NCBI GenBank assembly: GCA_019912965.1
Contig: JAIOHM010000067.1
Coordinates: 1 to 64,000 of the forward strand
Source: Anaerolineae bacterium
Lineage (GTDB): Bacteria; Chloroflexota; Anaerolineae; Aggregatilineales; Phototrophicaceae
Length of the DNA stretch: 64,000 nucleotides
Direction of reading: 5' to 3'
The number at the start of each line of letters is the position of its first letter. Position 1 is the stretch's first letter. Both the position numbers and the translations under genes were made by a program. Shown in pieces: positions 25,035 to 32,956 of this stretch. The notes beneath the pieces were generated by a model. The model saw nothing but the letters and a program-made list of their open reading frames with translations, did no database searches and was not told the origin of the DNA.

Positions 25035-26627
25035 CTATCGTTTGCGCTTTTGAGCGCGCGAAATTTCGTCCTCAACCTCAATAATCTCGCCATCATCGCT
25101 CAATTCCAGACGGGTGCGTCGCTCGGCATCATTCTTGGGTTTCTCAAAGGCGAGGCTGCGTTCTTTCTGGCGCTGGATTTCGCGCTGGATGGCATCTTCG
25201 CGGCTGTCTGCGCCGGGGCCATATTTGTTGTAGTAATCGAAGAAATGCGAAATCACTCCCAAGCCCCAGCCAAGGGTGACTAAAATGACCCACGGAAATT
25301 CATTGGCGATGGCTGTGAATTCCGCATCCCCAATCGCCTGAGTTATGGTTGGCAGACCATATATCCACATACCCCATAGCAAAATATTGATGACCACATA
25401 GATCATCAGGTGAACAAGAAAACCCTGCCGTTCCTTATACCGCTTCTCAATTTTGCGGCGGATTTTTTCTTCTTCCGAAATCGGTTTGTTCCAGTCTTTG
25501 GTGGATTCGCTGACTGCCGATTCAATCTGCGAAGCCATCCGCCCCAGCCAATCAGCACTTTTACGAATGCCCTGCTCCACCTTGCGTCCGGCGTCGCCCA
25601 TCTTGTCCAGGCTCAGTTCAAACTCAACCTGTGTGTTTTTGGGTCTTTGGAGCGGTAGAGGGGGAACAGGCGGTACGGGCGGAATGATTGCCGGAATACC
25701 GACTGCGCGTTGATCGGTGATGGTCGGGCCTTCATACTGTCCGCGCGAGAAGGCATCTTTCGCCAGTTTAGCCCGTTCAGGGTTCAGATCAACCAGATTG
25801 GATTGTTCGATAGCAGCACGAAAAGCGGCGATCATGGCATTGGCGGTCGGGTAACGGTCGGCAGGCTGCTTCGCCAAGCCTTTGGTCAGCACATCTTCGA
25901 CGGCCTGCGGGATGGAAGGATCGATGCTGGTGGGACGCGGCAAGGGATTGTAAATATGCTGATGCACAATGGCGTAGGGTGTGTCGGCATTGAAGGGGAC
26001 GCGCCCGACCACCATCTCATAGAGGATAACGCCGAGCGAATAAATATCGGTACGCGAGTCCAGATTACCGAGTCCGCCAGCCTGTTCCGGGGAAATATAC
26101 TGGGGTGTGCCTAAAATCATATCGGCACTCATGGTAGATGCACCCGCCTGAGCAATCCGCGCCAAACCAAAATCGGTTAAAAAGGGGATGCCATTTTTAT
26201 CGATCACAATATTGGAGGGCTTGATGTCACGGTGCAAAACGCCATGTTCGTGAGCATAAGTCAGGGCGCTGGCAACAGCAGTCATAATCCGCAGAATTTC
26301 GCCCAGTGGAACAGGGCCTTCCTGAAGGACTTTTTTCAGCGTCCGGCCTTCGATGAACTTCATCACCAGATAAGGCTGTCCCTGATGCTCGGCATAGTCG
26401 TACACCGGGACAATATGGGGATGTTCCAGTTTGGCAACAATCTGCGCTTCCCGTTCGAAGCGCGCGAGAAAGTCGGCATCCTCTTTAAAAGCAGGGTGCA
26501 GCACTTTAATGGCTACATTCCGGTCGAGCTTGGAATGATAGGCTTTATAGACGGTCGCCATACCGCCCTGTCCAAGCTGGCCGATCACCTGATACGGGCC
26601 AACAATCTCTCCTTCGTGCAACGCCAT
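25035..26627 (-). CDS. Hanks-type serine/threonine kinase with C-terminal 2TM membrane domain
   Basis: A 530-residue kinase. The catalytic domain (about 10-270) is complete: GQGGMATVYKA glycine loop, AIK (K41), HRDIKPSN (D134), DFG (D152) and SPEQ in the activation segment. A linker (about 280-400) contains a proline run. Instead of the usual single TM plus PASTA repeats, the C-terminus carries a 2TM domain (about 410-500) and the acidic tail LELSDDGEIIEVEDE. The kinase is thus tethered to the membrane with no evident extracellular sensor. The N-lobe and C-lobe match PknB. It lies within a run of three separate 2TM genes. Confidence 0.93.
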   Translation of the reverse strand: MALHEGEIVGPYQVIGQLGQGGMATVYKAYHSKLDRNVAIKVLHPAFKEDADFLARFEREAQIVAKLEHPHIVPVYDYAEHQGQPYLVMKFIEGRTLKKVLQEGPVPLGEILRIMTAVASALTYAHEHGVLHRDIKPSNIVIDKNGIPFLTDFGLARIAQAGASTMSADMILGTPQYISPEQAGGLGNLDSRTDIYSLGVILYEMVVGRVPFNADTPYAIVHQHIYNPLPRPTSIDPSIPQAVEDVLTKGLAKQPADRYPTANAMIAAFRAAIEQSNLVDLNPERAKLAKDAFSRGQYEGPTITDQRAVGIPAIIPPVPPVPPLPLQRPKNTQVEFELSLDKMGDAGRKVEQGIRKSADWLGRMASQIESAVSESTKDWNKPISEEEKIRRKIEKRYKERQGFLVHLMIYVVINILLWGMWIYGLPTITQAIGDAEFTAIANEFPWVILVTLGWGLGVISHFFDYYNKYGPGADSREDAIQREIQRQKERSLAFEKPKNDAERRTRLELSDDGEIIEVEDEISRAQKRKR

Positions 26628-26725
26628 ACAACCCCCACACCATGCGGTTCAACTTCGTTCAGATCATTATAACTGAAGTCGGTTGCCCGCCCTATTATAT
26701 TTTCTTAACCGGATCGGCGGCTGGT

Positions 26726-27181
26726 TTACAGTGCCGACCGCATTTGTTCTGCTGCCTCTTCGACTACTTCGAGGATTTCGCCGTCGTCACTCAGGCGCAT
26801 GACACGCTTGGCTTTTTCCTGAAAACCAGCCGCATCTTCACCGAGCCGCATCATCTCGCGGTTGATTTCCCGTGCGACCAGCCGTTCACGGATTTGGTTT
26901 TCCCCGGCTTTGGTATCAAAAAACAGCGAGGAAGCCTGAAACATCAGGGATGCAAACCAACCCATCGTGAGCATAATCATGCTGCCGACGGCAAAACCAT
27001 CCTGGCTAAAACTGCCCGTCGTATCCACACTTGGAAACACAATCCATGCCACCACCATAAAGGCGATGAACATCGCAACGCTACCCAGCAAAAAACCAAC
27101 CCGCCCCCGGAATTTTTGACGTTTGAGTCCCGCTTCAACCGCTTGCCGGATGGCGCGATAATCCAGATCATTTTGCGACAT
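26726..27181 (-). CDS. 2TM-domain protein (paralogue 1, divergent)
   Basis: 151 residues. A basic N-terminal helix (IRQAVEAGLKRQKFRGR), two helices (about 29-49 and 65-88), a charged helix, and the same ending pattern, MRLSDDGEILEVVEE. It is less similar to the kinase's 2TM domain than the other copies and has a longer loop between helices. It is first of the 2TM/kinase series, 98 bases upstream of the kinase and 74 bases after kbl. The ribosome-binding site is weak (GGGA). Confidence 0.8.
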   Translation of the reverse strand: MSQNDLDYRAIRQAVEAGLKRQKFRGRVGFLLGSVAMFIAFMVVAWIVFPSVDTTGSFSQDGFAVGSMIMLTMGWFASLMFQASSLFFDTKAGENQIRERLVAREINREMMRLGEDAAGFQEKAKRVMRLSDDGEILEVVEEAAEQMRSAL

Positions 27182-27255
27182 GGTGGAGTCCCTTCTTCAC
27201 TTCACAATACGCAAAATCTTACCTGAAGTTGCGGCAAACCCAAACACCGCCGGGG

Positions 27256-28440
27256 TTACGCAGGAACAACACCTAATTCCTTGCCGACCTGTTCAAAAGC
27301 GGCTAACGCCGTTTCCAAATCTTCCGGGCTGTGCGCAGCGGAATTCATCACCCGAATCCGCGCTTTGCCTTTGGCGACAGTGGGGAAGCCAATCGACATC
27401 GCAAACACACCGGCCTCGAACAGCTTTTTGCTGAACTGTTGTGCCAGCGGTGCTTCACCCAGCATCACCGGAACAATCGGCGTTTCGCTTACACCTGTAT
27501 CGAAGCCTAACGCCTGCATTCCCTTTTTGAAAACAGCCGCGTTCGACCATAAACGGTCAACCAATTCGGTCGATTCTTCGAGCATATCGACAGCCGTCAA
27601 ACAGGCAGCAGCATCCGGCGCGGTCATGGCGCTGCTGAACAAAAATGGACGCGCCCGCTGTTTCAGCCAATCAATCAGCAATTTTTTACCTGCCACGATT
27701 CCGCCCACGACGCCAAAGGCTTTAGACATTGTGCCGACTTCAATATCCACTTTGCCGTGCAGATCGAAATGATCGACGATGCCGCGTCCACCTTTACCGA
27801 GGACACCTTCGCCGTGTGCATCATCCACCATCAGCAAAATATCGTGTTCGCGGGCGACTTCGTACAGCGCAGGCAGCGGAGCAATATCGCCATCCATGCT
27901 GAACACACCGTCGCTGATGATAAGGCGGCGTCCGTATTCGGTGGTTTCCGCGATTTTGGCGCGCAGATCATCCGGACTGTTGTGTTCGTAAGCCACGATT
28001 TTTGCGCCGCTCAAACGGCAACCATCGATGATGCTGGCATGGTTCAGGCGGTCGCTGAAGATGACATCGCCTTTGCCGACCAGTGCTGGGATGACAGCAA
28101 TGTTAGCGTTAAAACCGCTTTGGAAGGTGAGCGCGGCTTCAACCCCTTTAAAGCGCGCCAGCCGTTCTTCCAACGTGGTATGCAGGGTGGTCGTTCCAGC
28201 GATGGAACGCACCGCTGCCGGGCCGACGCCCATCTCATCAATCGCCCCTTTAGCCGCATCCTTCAAACGGGGATGGTTCGCCAGCCCCAGATAATTATTG
28301 GAACACAGATTCAGGACACGCCGCCCATCCACCTCAATCCACGCACCCTGCGGCGTACCAATGGTGCGGATGGTGTTGAATAAGCCCTGTTCTTTTAGAT
28401 TTGCGAGTTCGGTTTCGATCCATTGCAGCTTGGTTGACAT
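27256..28440 (-). CDS. kbl: Glycine C-acetyltransferase (2-amino-3-ketobutyrate CoA ligase)
   Basis: A 394-residue alpha-oxoamine synthase, PLP fold type I. It has [12 protein letters not shown], the substrate-binding [27 protein letters not shown] and the Schiff-base lysine in [12 protein letters not shown]. The family includes Kbl (glycine + acetyl-CoA to 2-amino-3-ketobutyrate) and BioF; overall sequence favours Kbl, but no tdh or bio gene adjoins, so the assignment is by resemblance. ATG 28440 is preferred over ATG 28446, since AGGAGG is 9 bases before the former but only 3 before the latter. Confidence 0.87.
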   Translation of the reverse strand: MSTKLQWIETELANLKEQGLFNTIRTIGTPQGAWIEVDGRRVLNLCSNNYLGLANHPRLKDAAKGAIDEMGVGPAAVRSIAGTTTLHTTLEERLARFKGVEAALTFQSGFNANIAVIPALVGKGDVIFSDRLNHASIIDGCRLSGAKIVAYEHNSPDDLRAKIAETTEYGRRLIISDGVFSMDGDIAPLPALYEVAREHDILLMVDDAHGEGVLGKGGRGIVDHFDLHGKVDIEVGTMSKAFGVVGGIVAGKKLLIDWLKQRARPFLFSSAMTAPDAAACLTAVDMLEESTELVDRLWSNAAVFKKGMQALGFDTGVSETPIVPVMLGEAPLAQQFSKKLFEAGVFAMSIGFPTVAKGKARIRVMNSAAHSPEDLETALAAFEQVGKELGVVPA

Positions 28441-28483
28441 GTTCATGTACCTCCTAGTGGAGATTATAGCGGGTGGGCGCGAG

Positions 28484-28514
28484 TAGACCTATTTCATTGG
28501 ATACCATCTATAAT
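28484..28514 (+). promoter_or_regulatory. Promoter with perfect -10 upstream of the HisKA-like gene
   Basis: TATAAT at 28509-28514, with a weaker TAGACC at 28484-28489 (19-base spacer). Transcription would start near 28521, about 23 bases before the likely TTG start, giving a short leader. Confidence 0.5.
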
Positions 28515-28543
28515 GGACTTAGGACACTTTGGAGGGTGTGATC

Positions 28544-28957
28544 TTGGATGAGGTTCTTGCGTGGTTAGCTGAAATCAGCCAATTGGCCGAGCAGTTATTA
28601 GAGAGTCAGTATGGCGCTTTAAGCTATGAATATATACGTGAACTTCAATCAATATACAGAATTGCTCATGAACACATGCCTGAACTCAGCAAAGACCTTG
28701 CTGTATTATTGATCAACCGTACCCCGCATGAAGCTGTCCGCATGATGAGTACAGAATGGCGCTGCCCTCTTATATGTATTATTGGGTACTCTCGGTTTAT
28801 GGAGCAAGGACTTGACGGTACGCTTACCCCCGAACAACTCATCTCTGTTCAGAAAATACGAGCACTAGGCGAGAAAATTCAGGACTGGAATCGAATAGGT
28901 TTTTCAGAAGATTTGGCGTTTACGGATGATTCGCCAGACGATGAAAATCTCCCTTGA
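28544..28957 (+). CDS. Small protein with degenerate HisKA-like domain lacking the phospho-histidine
   Basis: About 137 residues, probably from TTG 28544 (GGAGG eight bases before; GTG 28538 and TTG 28529 are alternatives). The segment STEWRCPLICIIGYSRFMEQ followed by LTPEQLISVQKIRALGEKI matches the layout of a histidine-kinase dimerisation helix pair, where kinases have SHELRTPLxxIxGY. The histidine position is threonine, and no ATPase domain follows. It could be an inhibitor or adaptor that pairs with kinases, as non-catalytic HisKA-like proteins do, or a domain remnant. Its 3' end overlaps the convergent xylulokinase gene by 38 bases. Confidence 0.65.
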   Translation: MDEVLAWLAEISQLAEQLLESQYGALSYEYIRELQSIYRIAHEHMPELSKDLAVLLINRTPHEAVRMMSTEWRCPLICIIGYSRFMEQGLDGTLTPEQLISVQKIRALGEKIQDWNRIGFSEDLAFTDDSPDDENLP

Positions 28958-30428
28958 GGCGAGGATACAGTTCTAAAAAGTGAGCATAGCGGTCATTATA
29001 GAAGGTCTGGCGTGTGGTGTTCGGTTGTGTGATTGAGCCATAGCGCACTGTTCGAGAACAGGCTTCGGCTAACTCCGCATAAACCCCTGCTGCCATGCCG
29101 CCCAACAAAGCCGCGCCGACTCCGGCCTGCTCAGTCAACAGCGTTTGTTGCAGCGGAACGCCAAATACATCGGCCTGAATCTGCCGCCAGACGTCACTTT
29201 CCGCACCGCCGCCCGCCGCGATAATTGTTTCGGCATCAGCACCTAATTCACGGCTGATTTCCAATGTTTGCCGCAGCGCGAAGGCCACCCCTTCCATGAC
29301 TGCCCGCGCCAAATGCCCGCGTGTATGATGGGCGCTCAAACCAATGAATGCACCCCGCGCGAGCGAATCCATATGGGGCGTCCGTTCGCCAGATAAATAT
29401 GGCAGGAAAATCAGGCCATCTGCGCCGGGGGCAACCTGAGCCGCCTCAGCACTCAGACGCGGATAGGCATCGGGAACACCTTCCAATCCCACCAGATTCC
29501 GCAGCCAGCGCAGCGACAAACCCGCCGAAAGAATCGCGCCCAACACATAATACATCCCCGGCACAGCATGGTTGAAAACATGTAGACGGGGATCGGTTGG
29601 GACACGTTCACCGGATGGCTGAAGCGGAATGAATACCTGCCCACCGCTGCCAGTCGTCACCGAGGCTTTGCCGGGTGTGATAAGCCCGTTGCCCAATGCC
29701 TGCGCTGGTTGGTCGGCGCAGCCAGCCGCTACCCTAATCCCGGCGGGTAAGCCCATTAATGCAGCCGCTTCAGGTTGTAGATGCCCTGCCAAACCGCCCG
29801 ATTCGATCACAACAGGAAATAGACTTTCTGGCAGTCCGGTACGGCGGATAATCTCATCTGCCCATGCGCGTTTCGTCACATCAAATATGCCTGTTCCGGC
29901 GGCATCACTCGAATCGGTCAACATGTTGCCCGTCATTTTCAGGCGCACATAGTCTTTGGGTAAAAGCACTTGATGGGCTTTTTCCAGTAGATCGGGTTGA
30001 TGTTTCCTGAGCCAGAGCAGTGTCGCGCCCATAAAGCCGACCGCAGGCAGTGTCCCGGCGGTGGATGCATAATTTTCCGCGCCAACCATGGCTACGAGTT
30101 CAGCACATTCCGCGCCGCTGCGCTGATCTGCCCAGATGATGGCGGGGTGAACAGGCTTACCCGCAGCATCAACTAACACTGTGCCGTGCATCTGCCCACT
30201 GAAGCCGATGCCAACGACACTTTCCGGTTTAAGGTTGGTCATCACCTGCCGCACAACCATTACAGTTGCATCCCACCAATCATCAGGGTTTTGCTCGGCG
30301 CGGTCGGGAGTTGGTTTGTGGATTGGGTATTCATGTGCGGCGGTAGCGGTAATCCGGGCAGTTTCCGGGTCGAACAAGACTGCTTTCACGCTGGATGTGC
30401 CAATATCGATCCCAAGCAGATAAGGCAT
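28920..30428 (-). CDS. xylB: Xylulokinase
   Basis: A 502-residue FGGY-family sugar kinase, phosphorylating D-xylulose to xylulose 5-phosphate for the pentose phosphate pathway. N-terminal ATPase-fold motif GIDIGTSSVKAVLFD, substrate region GFSGQMHG and IIWADQRSG, the likely catalytic aspartate in GCADQPAQALGNG, the ADP motif TTGSGGQVF, and the C-terminal IIAAGGGAESDVW. Length is normal. No xylose isomerase or transporter is adjacent, so xylulose is the best but not the only possible substrate. The last 38 bases overlap the convergent HisKA-like gene. Confidence 0.9.
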   Translation of the reverse strand: MPYLLGIDIGTSSVKAVLFDPETARITATAAHEYPIHKPTPDRAEQNPDDWWDATVMVVRQVMTNLKPESVVGIGFSGQMHGTVLVDAAGKPVHPAIIWADQRSGAECAELVAMVGAENYASTAGTLPAVGFMGATLLWLRKHQPDLLEKAHQVLLPKDYVRLKMTGNMLTDSSDAAGTGIFDVTKRAWADEIIRRTGLPESLFPVVIESGGLAGHLQPEAAALMGLPAGIRVAAGCADQPAQALGNGLITPGKASVTTGSGGQVFIPLQPSGERVPTDPRLHVFNHAVPGMYYVLGAILSAGLSLRWLRNLVGLEGVPDAYPRLSAEAAQVAPGADGLIFLPYLSGERTPHMDSLARGAFIGLSAHHTRGHLARAVMEGVAFALRQTLEISRELGADAETIIAAGGGAESDVWRQIQADVFGVPLQQTLLTEQAGVGAALLGGMAAGVYAELAEACSRTVRYGSITQPNTTRQTFYNDRYAHFLELYPRLKGDFHRLANHP

Positions 30429-30658
30429 GGTATTTACCTAATCAGGTTACTATTCCGTTAGTACGCTGTAAGGCCATTCTGTCTATACTTTTTTCACAAA
30501 ACTTGTCTATTGGCCTATTCCTGAATAAGACTAACGAGCCAGCAATAGTCTGGCAAGTTATAAAAACCTGTATAAATTATTTGAAAATTGGTATCAAGGT
30601 AGCAAAGACTGGCTACAATCGCGCCGTATAGAATTGAAAACTATAAAATGGGGGCATT

Positions 30659-32863
30659 ATGAGATCGGGATTAAATCGATTGTTGAAGCTAGGAGTTGTG
30701 CTTGTGCCCCTGATTCTGGCGCTAGTCATCGCTATCCAACCCCTCTCCGCCACACAACCCGGCGAACATACTCATCACACAACAGGTGTGCCGCTGTACA
30801 GCGCTATACCTGCCGATATGCTAGACCGCTTGCCCCGTTATAACAGCACTCTGCTAGCCGCGCCTGCGGATGTCGGGCAATGGTCACAGCTTTACACATG
30901 GCCGATTGTGGCGGTACATGTTTCGATGCTGCCCAACGGCAAACTTTTGATGTGGGATGTGGAGAAAAATTCCACCACAACGGCACGACTTTGGGATCCC
31001 GCTACCAACACCTTTACGGCTGTTCCCCTGTATCCTACGGCGCTGTTCTGTGCGGCACATGTGCTGCTGCCGGATGGTCGTTTGATCGTCAACGGCGGGC
31101 ATCTGAACAAAAATAACTACGGGACAAATTATACCCATCTGTTTGACCCGCGAACCCAAGCCTGGACGCGCATCAGCGATATGGCGTATAAACGCTGGTA
31201 TCCCAGCACGATCATCATGGGCAATGGCGCGCTGGTTACGTTCGGCGGCTCGATTATCACCGGGCAGATGGCGCTCATCCCGGAAGTATTCAATCCGGCG
31301 AACAACACCTGGACACAGCTTACCAACGCCTCGTTGGATACCGGACAGTACCCCAAAGCGCATTTGCTGCCCAATGGCGAAATTTTCTTCACCAGAGTGC
31401 CGGGCGGACGCACAATGCGTTTTAATGTCGAAACCCAGACCTATACTCATGTGGCCTGGGCACCTAACGGATTCACTTCGGTACAATACGAACCGGGGAA
31501 ATTTCTGTACGCAGGCAAAGGAACAACGACTTCAACTATCAACATGACCCTGACCAAGCCATACTGGGCGGCACGGGCGTCAATGGCTTATCCGCGTTAC
31601 AACCAGAGCATGGTTATCCTGCCGGATGGACAGGTAATGGCGATTGGCGGTTCGAGCGATGGAACGAATACACCCTCTACCGCGCCGCTGATGCCGGAAT
31701 TATGGAATCCGGTTTCAATGACCTGGCGACAGTTGACCCCAATGAGTGATCCGCGCATGTACCATTCGATTGGTATTCTGCTGCCGGATGGGCGGGTTCT
31801 TTCGGCAGGAGGCGGACACAGCACCGACTCGGTGGCGGATTACTTCACGGCACAAATCTATTCACCACCCTACCTGTTCAAAGGGGCACGCCCAACAATT
31901 AGCAATGCACCTGCCAGTCTGAATTATGGCACGACGATCAATGTGCAAACGCCGGATGCCAACAGCATCAGCAAAGTGGCTTTCGTCCGTCTGCCTTCTT
32001 TCACCCATGCCTACAACATGAATCAGGTGTATGTGCCCGCCACCTTCACCAAAAACAGCAACAGTTTGCAAGTGCAAGTACCCGGCAATAACAACGTCAT
32101 GCCGCCGGGCTACTACATGATGTTTATCATCAACAGCAATGGCGTACCTTCGGTCGCCAAGATTATGCAGATTGGGGACATCACGCCGATTCCGCCGACG
32201 AACCCCACCAATACACCTCCACCACCGACGCTACCACCGCAACCAACGGCTACTTTTACGCCAACGCAGACTCCCCAACCCACCGCCACCCCTGCACCCG
32301 GTCAAACCACTCTAACCGTGCAGATTACCAACGGCAGCAACGATGTAAACGAAGATGGCAGCACTTTCACACCCGGTTATTACGGGTTATGGCTGGGCAC
32401 TGGCGCAAACCCGAATGCCAGTTATGCCGGACTGCGGTTCACCAGTCTGGCGATTCCGCGTAATGCGACGATTGTTTCGGCACAGTTACAGGTGTATTCA
32501 CCAACTTCGGCATGGGTGAACGTCAATATGCAAATTGCCGGAGATTCTGCCGGGAACAGCGCAGCTTTCAGCAGCAGCAGCAGACCTTCGCAGCGCACAG
32601 CACTCACGACTGCCCGCATCACGTATGCGGATACTTCGGCATGGTCAGCGGATACCTGGTATACACTGGCGAATGTGCAGACGATTGTGCAGGAAATCGT
32701 GCGCGGGTCAGGCTGGAACAGCGGGAACAGTCTCTCGCTCATCCTGCGGGCGAATGGCGGCACGGCCAATCTGGGCAAATACGCGCTGGCGCAGGAAGGT
32801 AACTCATACTATGGAGGCGGCAATACACGCTCGGCACGGTTGGTGATTACGTACCGACCGTGA
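30659..32863 (+). CDS. Secreted copper radical oxidase (galactose/glyoxal oxidase-like) with C-terminal beta domain
   Basis: 734 residues: signal peptide (about 1-31), a Kelch-type propeller (about 70-400), a galactose oxidase-like C-terminal Ig domain (about 405-500), a Thr/Pro linker (about 505-545), and an extra beta-rich domain to the end with a DNRLRE-like look. All copper-radical residues of fungal galactose oxidase can be aligned: C131 (ALFCAAH), redox Y181 (KRWYPS), axial Y368 and H369 (RMYHSIG), and H450 (SFTHAYN). The enzyme class oxidises primary alcohols or aldehydes and makes hydrogen peroxide. The substrate cannot be read from sequence. GGGGG lies 5 bases before the ATG. It is followed by a hairpin and a GT39 gene, so a cell-envelope sugar role is possible. 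Confidence 0.9.
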   Translation: MRSGLNRLLKLGVVLVPLILALVIAIQPLSATQPGEHTHHTTGVPLYSAIPADMLDRLPRYNSTLLAAPADVGQWSQLYTWPIVAVHVSMLPNGKLLMWDVEKNSTTTARLWDPATNTFTAVPLYPTALFCAAHVLLPDGRLIVNGGHLNKNNYGTNYTHLFDPRTQAWTRISDMAYKRWYPSTIIMGNGALVTFGGSIITGQMALIPEVFNPANNTWTQLTNASLDTGQYPKAHLLPNGEIFFTRVPGGRTMRFNVETQTYTHVAWAPNGFTSVQYEPGKFLYAGKGTTTSTINMTLTKPYWAARASMAYPRYNQSMVILPDGQVMAIGGSSDGTNTPSTAPLMPELWNPVSMTWRQLTPMSDPRMYHSIGILLPDGRVLSAGGGHSTDSVADYFTAQIYSPPYLFKGARPTISNAPASLNYGTTINVQTPDANSISKVAFVRLPSFTHAYNMNQVYVPATFTKNSNSLQVQVPGNNNVMPPGYYMMFIINSNGVPSVAKIMQIGDITPIPPTNPTNTPPPPTLPPQPTATFTPTQTPQPTATPAPGQTTLTVQITNGSNDVNEDGSTFTPGYYGLWLGTGANPNASYAGLRFTSLAIPRNATIVSAQLQVYSPTSAWVNVNMQIAGDSAGNSAAFSSSSRPSQRTALTTARITYADTSAWSADTWYTLANVQTIVQEIVRGSGWNSGNSLSLILRANGGTANLGKYALAQEGNSYYGGGNTRSARLVITYRP

Positions 32864-32899
32864 CATCATCCCATCCGGGTTTCTAAACTGTAGTGGAAG

Positions 32900-32955
32900 A
32901 TGCCCCCTGAAGACGCTTATCCTGATAGAGATCGGCGTTTTCAGGAGGCATTTTT
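32900..32955 (+). terminator. Hairpin with T-run covering the SD of the GT39 gene
   Basis: ATGCCCCCTGAAGACGC (32900-32916) pairs with GCGTTTTCAGGAGGCAT (32935-32951) with two non-canonical positions and an 18-base loop, followed by TTTTT. It is shaped like a terminator for the oxidase gene, but its 3' arm contains AGGAGG (32943-32948), the only good ribosome-binding site for the next gene. It may be a terminator, an attenuator or a translation-blocking structure. Confidence 0.6.
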
Positions 32956-32956
32956 G

